From Clostridia bacterium (GTDB lineage: Bacteria > Bacillota > DSM-12270 > Thermacetogeniales > Thermacetogeniaceae), in contig CADDZA010000011.1 in NCBI GenBank assembly GCA_902812435.1, forward strand, positions 1 through 32,562: a stretch of DNA of 32,562 nt. The letters are read 5' to 3'. Below are positions 16,963-24,141 of the stretch, piece by piece; positions within the stretch are counted from its first letter, which is position 1; every line of letters begins with the position of its first letter. A program made the position numbers and the translations under genes. The notes below the pieces were generated by a model. That model made no database searches, had not been told where the DNA came from, and worked only from the letters and a program-made list of their open reading frames with translations.

Positions 16963-18363
16963 ATGAGTGTCGCAAAGGTGCGTACGTTTACCGAACCGCC
17001 GAATGCGCGTGTTGGCAGCAGTTCTTTCCGGACGGGCGAACTCAAAGGAATAATCCATATTAATCACCGACACTGTGTCGGCTGCGACACATGCACGAAA
17101 GTTTGCCCGGCCGGGGCTATCAGCGGTGGGATCGGAACAACCCATAGAATAGAGATAGACCGGTGCATCAACTGCGGTCAATGCCTGACTAACTGCCCGT
17201 TTGGGGCAATCGAGCAGATGGCGTTCATAGAAGAGGTTTTGCGAAAGCTGAGAGATAAGGAGACCCTGACGGTTGCGATCATTGCCCCGGCGGTAAGGGT
17301 GGCAATATCCGAAGAATTTGGCGCTCCGCCCGGCACGCTCACTGTCGGTAGACTTCACAAGGCTCTAAAAGAGGCGGGTTTTGTAATCTACGAAAACAAT
17401 TTTGCTGCGGACCAAACCATTTTGGAAGAAGGAACGGAACTTTTGGGGCGGATCGCCTACTGGCTCCTCGGGTTAAAGGAGTTCGAGATCGAGGTCTGGG
17501 GCAAGAAGATTAAAGTCGGTCTTGAGCATTTCAAGCATAAGCCGCTGCCGCAGTTTACAAGCTGTTGCCCGGGGTGGGTAAGGTATGCCGAGTTATATTA
17601 CCCGAAGGTTCTGCCCCATCTTTCAAGCTGTAAGTCCCCACAGCAGATGGCCGGCGCATCGGCAAAGACATATGGTGCGCTAGACATCTGGAAACACGAT
17701 CCAGCCAAGGTGTATACTGTCGGTATAATGCCATGCACGGCAAAGATTTTCGAAGCATCCCGCCCGGAGTTCTGTCACGCGCAGAAATGGTTGGAAGAGC
17801 ACGGCCGTTTACCCCAACGTTCTCAAAGAATACCGGATGTTGATGCGGTGCTGACCACGAGGGATCTCGCGGCGCTGTTCAAAAAGCTGAACATAAACCC
17901 GATGCGATTCTCGGAGGCGGAGACCCCGCAGGATTTTGAGTGGTACAGTGGCGGCGCCACCATCTTTGGCACCAGCGGCGGCGTGATGGAGGCGGCGGTC
18001 AGGTTCGCCTTCCACATCCTTTCGGGGGAGGAGCCTGATGCCTTAAGTTCAGCGTGGGACTTCAAACAAGTGCGTGGATATACCAATCCCGTGGTTGAAG
18101 CGACTATCCAAGTGCCACTCAAACCTGCATACCGAGAACTGCTCGGAAGCGACCGGTTTGAACTGCGGGTGTGCACGGTTAACGGTATCGGGACGGATGG
18201 CAGCCACCTCAAGCCGATAATCAACGACGCAATCGCCGGCAGGAGTAATTTCCACTTCATCGAGGTTATGACGTGTTCGGGCGGTTGTTTAAACGGCGGG
18301 GGGCAGCCCGTCAATCCGATGGGAACCTCGTGGATCGACCCCCTACTACCGCTCAGATTGTAG
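16963..18363 (+). CDS. [FeFe] hydrogenase large (catalytic) subunit
   Basis: Catalyses reversible reduction of protons to H2; 466 residues. Two 4Fe-4S clusters come first (CVGCDTCTKVCP at 38-49 and CINCGQCLTNCP at 68-79). The three H-cluster motifs follow: TSCCPGW (199-205), MPCTAKIFE (256-264) and EVMTCSGGCLNGGG (434-447). The usual third motif reads ACPGGC; here it is TCSGGC, with both cysteines kept. No signal peptide is visible. The next gene encodes a Tat-signal small subunit, so the complex is probably exported as a folded pair. The cytochrome b gene after that would anchor it to the membrane and link it to quinones. Confidence 0.95.
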   Translation: MSVAKVRTFTEPPNARVGSSSFRTGELKGIIHINHRHCVGCDTCTKVCPAGAISGGIGTTHRIEIDRCINCGQCLTNCPFGAIEQMAFIEEVLRKLRDKETLTVAIIAPAVRVAISEEFGAPPGTLTVGRLHKALKEAGFVIYENNFAADQTILEEGTELLGRIAYWLLGLKEFEIEVWGKKIKVGLEHFKHKPLPQFTSCCPGWVRYAELYYPKVLPHLSSCKSPQQMAGASAKTYGALDIWKHDPAKVYTVGIMPCTAKIFEASRPEFCHAQKWLEEHGRLPQRSQRIPDVDAVLTTRDLAALFKKLNINPMRFSEAETPQDFEWYSGGATIFGTSGGVMEAAVRFAFHILSGEEPDALSSAWDFKQVRGYTNPVVEATIQVPLKPAYRELLGSDRFELRVCTVNGIGTDGSHLKPIINDAIAGRSNFHFIEVMTCSGGCLNGGGQPVNPMGTSWIDPLLPLRL

Positions 18364-18394
18364 GCGCTTAACTAATTAAGGAGGGAAAAAGTGC

Positions 18395-18748
18395 ATGTCC
18401 TGCATGTCCGAAGGCAAAGTGTACGTTGAGAAGCCCGCTTCGGCTGTAATCTCGCGGCGTACCTTTTTGAAGATATGTGGTGTGGGTGTAGCGGTCACAG
18501 CTCTTGCGGCTTATAAACTAACAGATATTGTCCTTCAGCGGAATAAATATATCAAGCTACGGCAAAGAGCCCAATACCAAGATGATAAGGGGGTCAGGGA
18601 GCGTTATCGCCTTGCCGTTTCCCACCAGAACCCGATGTTAAAGCGGTTCTACGGCGAGTTCACAACCCATCCGCTTAGCGAAACAAGCGAATTGTTACTC
18701 CACACGGGTTATGCACCGCGAGTAAAAACCTTTCCGATGGAGGTGTGA
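18395..18748 (+). CDS. [FeFe] hydrogenase small subunit with Tat signal
   Basis: A 117-residue protein. The N terminus carries a twin-arginine signal, SRRTFLK, followed by a hydrophobic stretch (ICGVGVAVTALAAYKL). The remainder matches the iron-hydrogenase small-subunit domain of Desulfovibrio HydB, with VRERYRLAVSHQNPMLKRFY and HPLSETSELLLHTGY. In that family the small chain wraps the catalytic subunit and its signal exports both. The ATG has GGAGGG 9 bases upstream. It lies 31 bases after the large-subunit gene and 3 bases before the cytochrome gene. Confidence 0.92.
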   Translation: MSCMSEGKVYVEKPASAVISRRTFLKICGVGVAVTALAAYKLTDIVLQRNKYIKLRQRAQYQDDKGVRERYRLAVSHQNPMLKRFYGEFTTHPLSETSELLLHTGYAPRVKTFPMEV

Positions 18749-18751
18749 TGC

Positions 18752-19429
18752 ATGAAGAAGATGGTGGTACTACGCCACTCCACCCCCAGCAGGATTATGC
18801 ATAACGTGCATATGATCTGCTGGATTGTTCTGGCAGTAACGGGGTTTGCCGTGTACTTTAAACTTGTCGGTGAGGAAGTAAGGGCAGCGTTTATGCAGTG
18901 GCACATCTATTTTGCCATCCCTTTGACCTTAGTGACGTTAGGCTACCTTGTAGTGACGCCTGACCGAGCGTTTATGTTTGCTAAAGAGCTACTTAGTTGG
19001 GATCGGGATACAATCGCTTGGTGGAAAAACCTAGGCGGCTACCCCTATAAGTTTTTTAAAATTGGTTCTCCTGGCTGCCCGCCGCAGTCGAAGTATAACG
19101 CAGGCCAAAAGGCTTTTGCACTGTCCGTAGTTGCCACCCTTGCAATATTGATAGTAACCGGCTGGTCGCTGTACTTTGTTCCCCAAGCGCTGGGAAAACT
19201 CTGGACCTACATCTTTTTCATGTTGCACGTCTGGCTCTCATTCCTTGTGACGCTCTCCTTGCTGTTTGTCCACGTTCCGTTGTCAATTTACTACTGGCCG
19301 GACTTCAAGGCGATGTTTAGGCTCGGTCCGGGCACGGTACCGTTAGAATATGCCAGAGAGCACAACCCGAAATGGGTGGAAAAAGAATTGGCCTTGCTCA
19401 AGGAGGAGGGTGGCAGCCCCGGTCACTAG
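18752..19429 (+). CDS. Hydrogenase membrane anchor, di-heme cytochrome b
   Basis: A 225-residue integral membrane protein of the cytochrome b561 / formate dehydrogenase gamma / NiFe-hydrogenase cytochrome b type. Four membrane segments lie near residues 20-41, 50-68, 124-146 and 156-185. Candidate heme ligands are His17 and His20 (RIMHNVH), the His in QWHIYFAIP, FMLHVWLSF and LLFVHVPLS. It would pass electrons between the outward-facing hydrogenase and the quinone pool. In a syntroph this could support H2 release from reduced menaquinone by reverse electron transport; direction cannot be read from sequence. Confidence 0.88.
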   Translation: MKKMVVLRHSTPSRIMHNVHMICWIVLAVTGFAVYFKLVGEEVRAAFMQWHIYFAIPLTLVTLGYLVVTPDRAFMFAKELLSWDRDTIAWWKNLGGYPYKFFKIGSPGCPPQSKYNAGQKAFALSVVATLAILIVTGWSLYFVPQALGKLWTYIFFMLHVWLSFLVTLSLLFVHVPLSIYYWPDFKAMFRLGPGTVPLEYAREHNPKWVEKELALLKEEGGSPGH

Positions 19430-19570
19430 ATACCGCAGCGGCTACACCGGTAAGCAAAAATTTCAACGCTTGAGGGGGCGCCAAGATTATACGCGCCGAT
19501 CTACCCATTAAAAACGTAACGTCCTGCGGCGAGGGTTTTGGACTGACAGCAAAGGACAGCGGTGATGAGC

Positions 19571-19608
19571 GGCCCGCCCTTTGCCCGGCGGGCCCTTAAG
19601 TTTTATTA
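19571..19608 (+). terminator. Terminator or attenuator between the hydrogenase operon and crcB
   Basis: An 8-bp GC stem (GGCCCGCC 19571-19578 with GGCGGGCC 19587-19594) is followed by CTTAAGTTTTATT, an interrupted T-run. It lies 140 bases after the cytochrome gene and 34 bases before the first crcB. The upstream bases include GGTGATGAGC, recalling a fluoride riboswitch, but no complete aptamer can be drawn. Confidence 0.6.
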
Positions 19609-19627
19609 TATGGAAGGATGAAATAAT

Positions 19628-20047
19628 TTGGTATATATCTGGGTGGGTCTGGGCGGCCTGCTGGGCGCCGTAACCCGCTTTCTTGCGGGGCAACTGTTCT
19701 CTTGTTATTTTGGTTCAAGTTTACCCTACGGTACCTTACTTATCAACATCACCGGCAGCATGCTATTGGGCATGATCCAAGTGATGGCCTTGGAAAGGCT
19801 GACCTTCAGTGAGCGGATACGCCAGTTTTCAGCAGTCGGGTTTTGCGGAGCCTATACCACTTTTTCCACTTTTACGAAAGAAACCCTTGATCTGCTTCAG
19901 CATAGCCACCTGGCGAATGCTCTGCTATACACGGGATGCTCGGTATTCTTTTGCCTGCTTGGAGCATGGTTTGGCATGGTCTGGGTGCGTGTAATCGGAG
20001 CGTGGCTTAGCGGGGTCGGCGGGCGTGTAATCAGCAACCGGAAGTAA
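19628..20047 (+). CDS. crcB: Fluoride channel CrcB/Fluc, first copy
   Basis: A 139-residue four-helix membrane protein of the Fluc fluoride channel family, exporting fluoride passively. Motifs are GLGGLLGAVTRF at the N terminus, GTLLINITGSMLLG in helix 2 and the GFCGAYTTFSTF break in helix 3 with the conserved aromatic residues. The start is TTG: AAGGA lies 9 bases upstream, and the nearby ATG at 19618 runs into a stop after one codon. A second crcB follows after 31 bases, so the pair probably forms a heterodimeric channel, as in other Gram-positive bacteria with two adjacent copies. Confidence 0.93.
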   Translation: MVYIWVGLGGLLGAVTRFLAGQLFSCYFGSSLPYGTLLINITGSMLLGMIQVMALERLTFSERIRQFSAVGFCGAYTTFSTFTKETLDLLQHSHLANALLYTGCSVFFCLLGAWFGMVWVRVIGAWLSGVGGRVISNRK

Positions 20048-20078
20048 AAAGACAAATTACAGGAGTGCAATTTCAGTT

Positions 20079-20456
20079 ATGACGTTTTCTTTGATCGGCA
20101 TTGGTGCCGGAGGGGCTCTGGGAGCAATTACTCGGTTTTATCTGGGCCGGGTCACTATGAGAAAGTGGGGCAGGTCTTTCCCCCTTGGGACCTTCCTCAT
20201 CAACCTTACCGGGTCCTTTTTATTGTGCCTGTTTTCAGCCTGGACATCATGGAACACCAATGCTCCATCATTCCTGCGCTCAGGTATCACCGTTGGTTTT
20301 CTCGGGTCATATACCACCTTTTCCACCTTCTCCTATGAAACAATTAAGCTCTTGGAAGACGGGGAATTCATAACCGCTTTTGCTTACCTGCTTGGGAGTA
20401 TCCTACTTGGACTTGTTGCGGCTTGGCTGGGATTCTTGACCGGCTATCATCTCTAG
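20079..20456 (+). CDS. crcB: Fluoride channel CrcB/Fluc, second copy
   Basis: A 125-residue paralog of the preceding gene, with GAGGALGAITRFYLG, GTFLINLTGSFLL and GFLGSYTTFSTFSYE. Four membrane helices fill nearly the whole chain. Paired crcB genes are common in Gram-positive bacteria, where both subunits may be needed for one antiparallel dimeric channel. The DUF190 gene starts 10 bases downstream, and the three form one operon. Confidence 0.93.
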   Translation: MTFSLIGIGAGGALGAITRFYLGRVTMRKWGRSFPLGTFLINLTGSFLLCLFSAWTSWNTNAPSFLRSGITVGFLGSYTTFSTFSYETIKLLEDGEFITAFAYLLGSILLGLVAAWLGFLTGYHL

Positions 20457-20466
20457 GAGGGATATA

Positions 20467-20787
20467 ATGGAACCGGGACATCTTAAAATGTTAAAAATCT
20501 ATACGGGTGAAAATGAACGCTGGCAGGGAAAGGCTCTTTATCACGCCCTGGTGCTAAAATTTCGCGAAGCCGGCCTGGCGGGGGTTACAGTCTACCGGGG
20601 AATTGAGGGGTACGGTCCGGAAAAGATGCTACGAACAAGTAGAATCCTTGATCTTTCGGTGGATTTACCTGTTATCCTGGAAGCAGTTGATACGGCGGAG
20701 AATATCAACCGGGTTCTCCCCATGGTCAAGGAGATGGTCAAAAAAGGGCTGGTAATTATACAAGATGTTGAATCAAAAGAGCTCTGA
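20467..20787 (+). CDS. DUF190 family protein
   Basis: A 106-residue soluble protein of the DUF190 family, whose fold resembles PII/CutA trimers. Typical features are LKIYTGENERWQGKALYHAL, the GLAGVTVYRGIEGYG segment and DLPVILEAVDT. DUF190 genes commonly accompany crcB; a regulatory or accessory role for the channel is likely but not established. AGGAGG stands 6 bases before the ATG. It is the last gene of the crcB operon, and the 146 bases to the convergent MFS gene hold only a weak hairpin (ACCTG/CAGGT near 20787). Confidence 0.9.
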   Translation: MEPGHLKMLKIYTGENERWQGKALYHALVLKFREAGLAGVTVYRGIEGYGPEKMLRTSRILDLSVDLPVILEAVDTAENINRVLPMVKEMVKKGLVIIQDVESKEL

Positions 20788-20933
20788 ACCTGCGATCAGG
20801 TAAAAAATCGTTTCGTCTCGAACCGTATGCTTTGTGACAGGGGCGCCTCAATTTCAAATATGCTGGGCAGAACCCAAATTAACTAAAATGTTATACTCAT
20901 ACCCTGTCCTGCTGTTCAATTCTTTACACCGGG

Positions 20934-22133
20934 TTATGCGGGGGAATAAGTTTTTCTGACCATGAGCAGCAAAGGGATGGCGGAAAGCTGCACTACTATA
21001 GAAAATACAATTAGAGCAACAAGGGATTTATCGTACAACACTCCCATCAAGGCACTCCCCAGGAACCAGAAAACTCCGTAACCGGTATTAAAGACACCGT
21101 AGGCGGTGCCGCGCCTGTCCGGTGGTACCATCCCGGCAATTGCCGCTCTCATGATCGATTCCTGGGCTCCCATGCCGATACCCCAGAGCACCATTCCTAT
21201 GATGGCTAACTCAAAGCCTCCCCAAAAGACCAGGGGGGCGAAAAGAGACGACAGAAAGGTGACAAATACCAGAATGGAGATGCCCTTTCTATCAAACAAC
21301 CGTCCGAATAAAAGGGCGGCAAGGGCATCGATTCCCATGGCGACAGAATAAAAAATGGGTATCCATTTATCAGAGGCGATCGCCACCTTCTTGAAATGAA
21401 AGGAAATAAGCGGGAAGTCGGCGTAGCCCGCTGCGATCAGGGCTACAGCCGCCATATAAAGCCAGTAAGCCTGCCGCAGCCCCTGGGTCTCGATTTTTGG
21501 CACCTTTATCTCCAGATCCCGGGGACGGGGGTAGAGCATACGCGCCGACAAAAGGACGATTAAGGCAATCAAAGCCGGCGCAAGCAGGACGCCGAATCCC
21601 GCCCGGTAGCTGTGCTTGAAAGCGAGTACGGCGGCAACGATCAAGGGGCCGGCCACGGCGCCTATTTGGTCCATGGCTTCGTGCAGGCCAAATCCCCAGC
21701 CTCGGCCGATCCCGGTCACGGCATGTGAAAGCATGGCATCCCGTGCAGGTGTGCGGATCGCTTTCCCCATGCGCTCGATGATCAGGAGAAGTGCGGCTAT
21801 TTCCCAGCGACCGGCGAGGGCCAAAAGGGGAACCGCAAGCAAATTCATCCCGTACCCGATCAGCGTTATCGCCCAGTATCTCCCCGTGCGATCGCTGATC
21901 AAGCCTGAGGCAAGCCGCAGGGCGTAGCCGACTAACTCTCCAAACCCTGCTACAATCCCAACGACAGTTCCACTCGCCCCAAGTATGGCGAGAAACTGCC
22001 CTGTAACGCTGCGAGCCCCTTCGTAGGTCATATCGGCGAAAAGACTGACAACACCCAGCAAAACTACAAAACCCACGGCGGTTTTTTGAGAGATCTGTAC
22101 CCCTTCCTTTGTTGTATACTGTCTATATGGCAT
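20934..22133 (-). CDS. MFS transporter under fluoride riboswitch control
   Basis: A 399-residue major facilitator with about 12 membrane segments and the loop motif GLISDRTGRYW between helices 2 and 3, echoed by LFGRLFDRKG in the second half. Substrate unknown. Its start overlaps the end of the dynamin-like gene by 11 bases, with AAGGGGGA before the ATG, so the two are co-transcribed behind the fluoride riboswitch. Export of fluoride or of a fluoride-related toxic product is possible. Similarity beyond general MFS features is not clear to me. Confidence 0.85.
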   Translation of the reverse strand: MPYRQYTTKEGVQISQKTAVGFVVLLGVVSLFADMTYEGARSVTGQFLAILGASGTVVGIVAGFGELVGYALRLASGLISDRTGRYWAITLIGYGMNLLAVPLLALAGRWEIAALLLIIERMGKAIRTPARDAMLSHAVTGIGRGWGFGLHEAMDQIGAVAGPLIVAAVLAFKHSYRAGFGVLLAPALIALIVLLSARMLYPRPRDLEIKVPKIETQGLRQAYWLYMAAVALIAAGYADFPLISFHFKKVAIASDKWIPIFYSVAMGIDALAALLFGRLFDRKGISILVFVTFLSSLFAPLVFWGGFELAIIGMVLWGIGMGAQESIMRAAIAGMVPPDRRGTAYGVFNTGYGVFWFLGSALMGVLYDKSLVALIVFSIVVQLSAIPLLLMVRKTYSPA

Positions 22134-23922
22134 CGCTAATCCCCCTTTTCAATTCTTTCAATTTTTCTTGAATTTCCTTCAATTCATCAGCGACCTTTTC
22201 CAATCGGGCCACTTCCGGGGCAACAGCCTCGCTTTGATCCAGGCGTTTTGAACGGGCCGACTGAACGGCGCCCCTGGTAGCAGCAATAGTCTCCCGGAGG
22301 CGTTCCTCCAAACCGGCACGAAACCGGCGGAATGCCTCATCGAGGCTCTGCAGCATCGCCCAGCGCAGGTTTTCTACGTTATAAGTAACCAATTCCCGTA
22401 TCTGGTCACTTAATCGTTTGATTAACCTCTTTCTTCTAAGTTTGACAGGCAGGAACCGGTCGATAAAATTTTCGGGAAGCAGCCTCAGGTTGGCATCCCA
22501 TCTGTGCGTTACCCAGGAAGGTCGGCGTCCTAATTCCAAACCACCCGGTGTGTGCAAGGCCAGGTAAGGTATTTCAAAAATATCCGCCGCCGTTTTACGA
22601 ATCGTCTCAACGAGGTCATTCACCTTTTGCTGGTAGGAACGCAGCACATCGCTGAGCCTGCTGTCAAAAGCGTGCGAGATATTGCCGAGTTCATGTTCAA
22701 AAAAACCGGGGATGGCGTTTTTCAGGGCTTCAAGAGCCTCATTTTCATCAAATTTATTGTCCAAAGAATCGTGCACTACTTTCTCAAAATGGTTATGGGC
22801 AGCCTTGCGAAGGCTATCGGCCTGCTCTTCGAGATGTTCCGCCATCCGATTCCTCTCAGCAACCAGGAGATCCCCAATTATCATGCGCTCCCGTTCTGCT
22901 TCCTTAAGTTTTTTTTCGAAAACCTGAAGCCGTTCACCCAACTCAGCGACAGGCATTTGCAGAGAACGGATTGTAAGCCGTATAGTCATTACCACATCCG
23001 CAATCAAGTCTTGTGTTTTTTTGGCCACAGCTTCGTTCAGGGCATCTGCCTTATCCCTGGCCAGAAAATCGATCAGATGGCTCCGTACTTCTTCAAGTCC
23101 ACTCAATTTCCACAGATCTTCGTTACCGGTTTTCCGTGCCTCCAACCCCTGCCGGGCCGATATACAAAAGATTGGGTTATCATCCTTTACATCCGCCCGT
23201 TCCCGGAGCACATTCCTGATAAAATCCAGAAGCGTCTTTCGTTCCCCTTCACTAAGGTAATCAATCTTATTCAAGATGAAGAAAAGACGGGTAACTTTGG
23301 CGCGAACCGCCTTCAAGAATTCCAATTCAACCTCGGTAACCGGAGGGTCCGCGGAAACCAGGAACAGAGCGGCGTCGCACTGGGACAGAAAGCTGAGTGT
23401 CACTTCAGTATTGTGCTGGTATGTGGAACCGATACCGGGGGTGTCAATTAAAACGACTCCTTGCTCAAGCAGCGGAGATGGATAAAAAACTTCAACGTGG
23501 GAAACGCCTTTAATATTACGGGGGTTGTTTGATTCCGTAACGTACTGCGAAAGGAAGGCAGCCAGCTCTCCTACAGAGCTATTTGAGAATTCCTCTCCAG
23601 GATGAGCGTCCAGATATAGTACACGGGCTTTCATAGTGCGCCCCCAGAGAATGAAAGTAGGTATTGCCGTTAGAGGCACCACGGAGGTGGGTAACAGTTC
23701 AGCACCGAGCAGAGCGTTTAATAGTGTACTTTTACCGCGTTTGAACTGCCCCAGAACTGCGAGGTGAAAGCGTTCGGTCGCCAGCCTCTCATGGAGCCGC
23801 CGGATTTCCCGGCGATAGCCGTCAAATTCCTTCCCCAGTAAATCCAGGCAAGCCATGGTCTTTTGAAGAAGAACCGGCAGTTCGAAATTACTTTCGCGAT
23901 TTGTGTGGATCACCCGGCTCAT
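22123..23922 (-). CDS. Bacterial dynamin-like GTPase
   Basis: A large GTPase of 599 residues. G1 is GQFKRGKSTLLNALLG (58-73), with a candidate G2 Thr in TSVVPLTAIPT. G3 is DTPGIGS (160-166) and G4 NKID (218-221). The rest is mainly helical, with predicted coiled coils near 330-390 and at the C terminus (about 560-595). This matches dynamin-like proteins that tubulate, fuse or repair membranes. There is no clear transmembrane helix. The open frame reaches 57 codons further up, but that part is the riboswitch; GGGAGGGG lies 7 bases before the ATG at 23922. It is first in an operon with the MFS gene. Confidence 0.9.
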   Translation of the reverse strand: MSRVIHTNRESNFELPVLLQKTMACLDLLGKEFDGYRREIRRLHERLATERFHLAVLGQFKRGKSTLLNALLGAELLPTSVVPLTAIPTFILWGRTMKARVLYLDAHPGEEFSNSSVGELAAFLSQYVTESNNPRNIKGVSHVEVFYPSPLLEQGVVLIDTPGIGSTYQHNTEVTLSFLSQCDAALFLVSADPPVTEVELEFLKAVRAKVTRLFFILNKIDYLSEGERKTLLDFIRNVLRERADVKDDNPIFCISARQGLEARKTGNEDLWKLSGLEEVRSHLIDFLARDKADALNEAVAKKTQDLIADVVMTIRLTIRSLQMPVAELGERLQVFEKKLKEAERERMIIGDLLVAERNRMAEHLEEQADSLRKAAHNHFEKVVHDSLDNKFDENEALEALKNAIPGFFEHELGNISHAFDSRLSDVLRSYQQKVNDLVETIRKTAADIFEIPYLALHTPGGLELGRRPSWVTHRWDANLRLLPENFIDRFLPVKLRRKRLIKRLSDQIRELVTYNVENLRWAMLQSLDEAFRRFRAGLEERLRETIAATRGAVQSARSKRLDQSEAVAPEVARLEKVADELKEIQEKLKELKRGISDAI

Positions 23923-23957
23923 AAAAAAACCCCTCCCAGTTGTTCTTCTGGCAGGAG
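23923..23957 (-). terminator. Riboswitch expression-platform terminator
   Basis: On the minus strand CTCCTGCCAG (plus-strand 23948-23957) pairs with CTGGGAGGGG (23930-23939), with one G-G mismatch and one G-T pair. Seven T then run directly to the start codon. The 5' arm overlaps the ACTCC strand of the aptamer pseudoknot, so ligand binding and termination exclude each other. The 3' arm also contains the ribosome-binding site of the GTPase gene. Confidence 0.85.
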
Positions 23958-24000
23958 TCATCAACCCTTTCGGGTGGTTACCGGTGGACTCCATCACCGC
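23951..24000 (-). promoter_or_regulatory. Fluoride riboswitch aptamer (crcB motif)
   Basis: On the minus strand the element reads GGTGATGGAGTCCACC, then GGTAACC, ACCC-GAAA-GGGT, and TGATGACTCCTGCC. This follows the fluoride aptamer consensus: a GGNG/CNCC stem, GATG, a GGAGT strand that pseudoknots with ACTCC, the AAC joining segment, a closed hairpin and TGATGACTCC. The stem differs from the Bacillus cereus example by a compensated pair. The terminator just downstream makes it a transcriptional ON switch for fluoride. Confidence 0.93.
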
Positions 24001-24060
24001 TTGGAGTATGGTGCCCAATGCGGGATAACGATTTATTGATTTACTGATCAACTGCTGAAA

Positions 24061-24083
24061 AATTATATCATATCGATATAATT
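24061..24083. repeat. Perfect inverted repeat upstream of the fluoride riboswitch
   Basis: AATTATATC (24061-24069) and GATATAATT (24075-24083) are 9-bp perfect arms around ATATC. The repeat sits between the candidate promoter (24093-24120) and the aptamer. It could be an operator or a second -10 region. Confidence 0.55.
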
Positions 24084-24092
24084 CCCCACGCA

Positions 24093-24120
24093 ACCTAATT
24101 TATCACACAACTAAATCATG
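24093..24120 (-). promoter_or_regulatory. Candidate promoter of the riboswitch-dynamin-MFS transcript
   Basis: On the minus strand a perfect -35 TTGACA is followed after 16 bases by TAAATT. It lies about 95 bases upstream of the aptamer, directly downstream of the stop of the minus-strand gene arriving from the hypAB side. Confidence 0.5.
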
Positions 24121-24141
24121 TCAAGCCAAAATTGTAATTCC

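Noticed and set aside
19430-19627. Fluoride riboswitch upstream of the first crcB
   Set aside because: GGTGATGAGC and a GC hairpin are present, but the pseudoknot partner and the second TGATG-type segment cannot be found, unlike the complete aptamer at 23951-24000.
23923-24093. N-terminal extension of the dynamin-like GTPase
   Set aside because: The 57 additional codons are the riboswitch and terminator; the strong ribosome-binding site points to the start at 23922.
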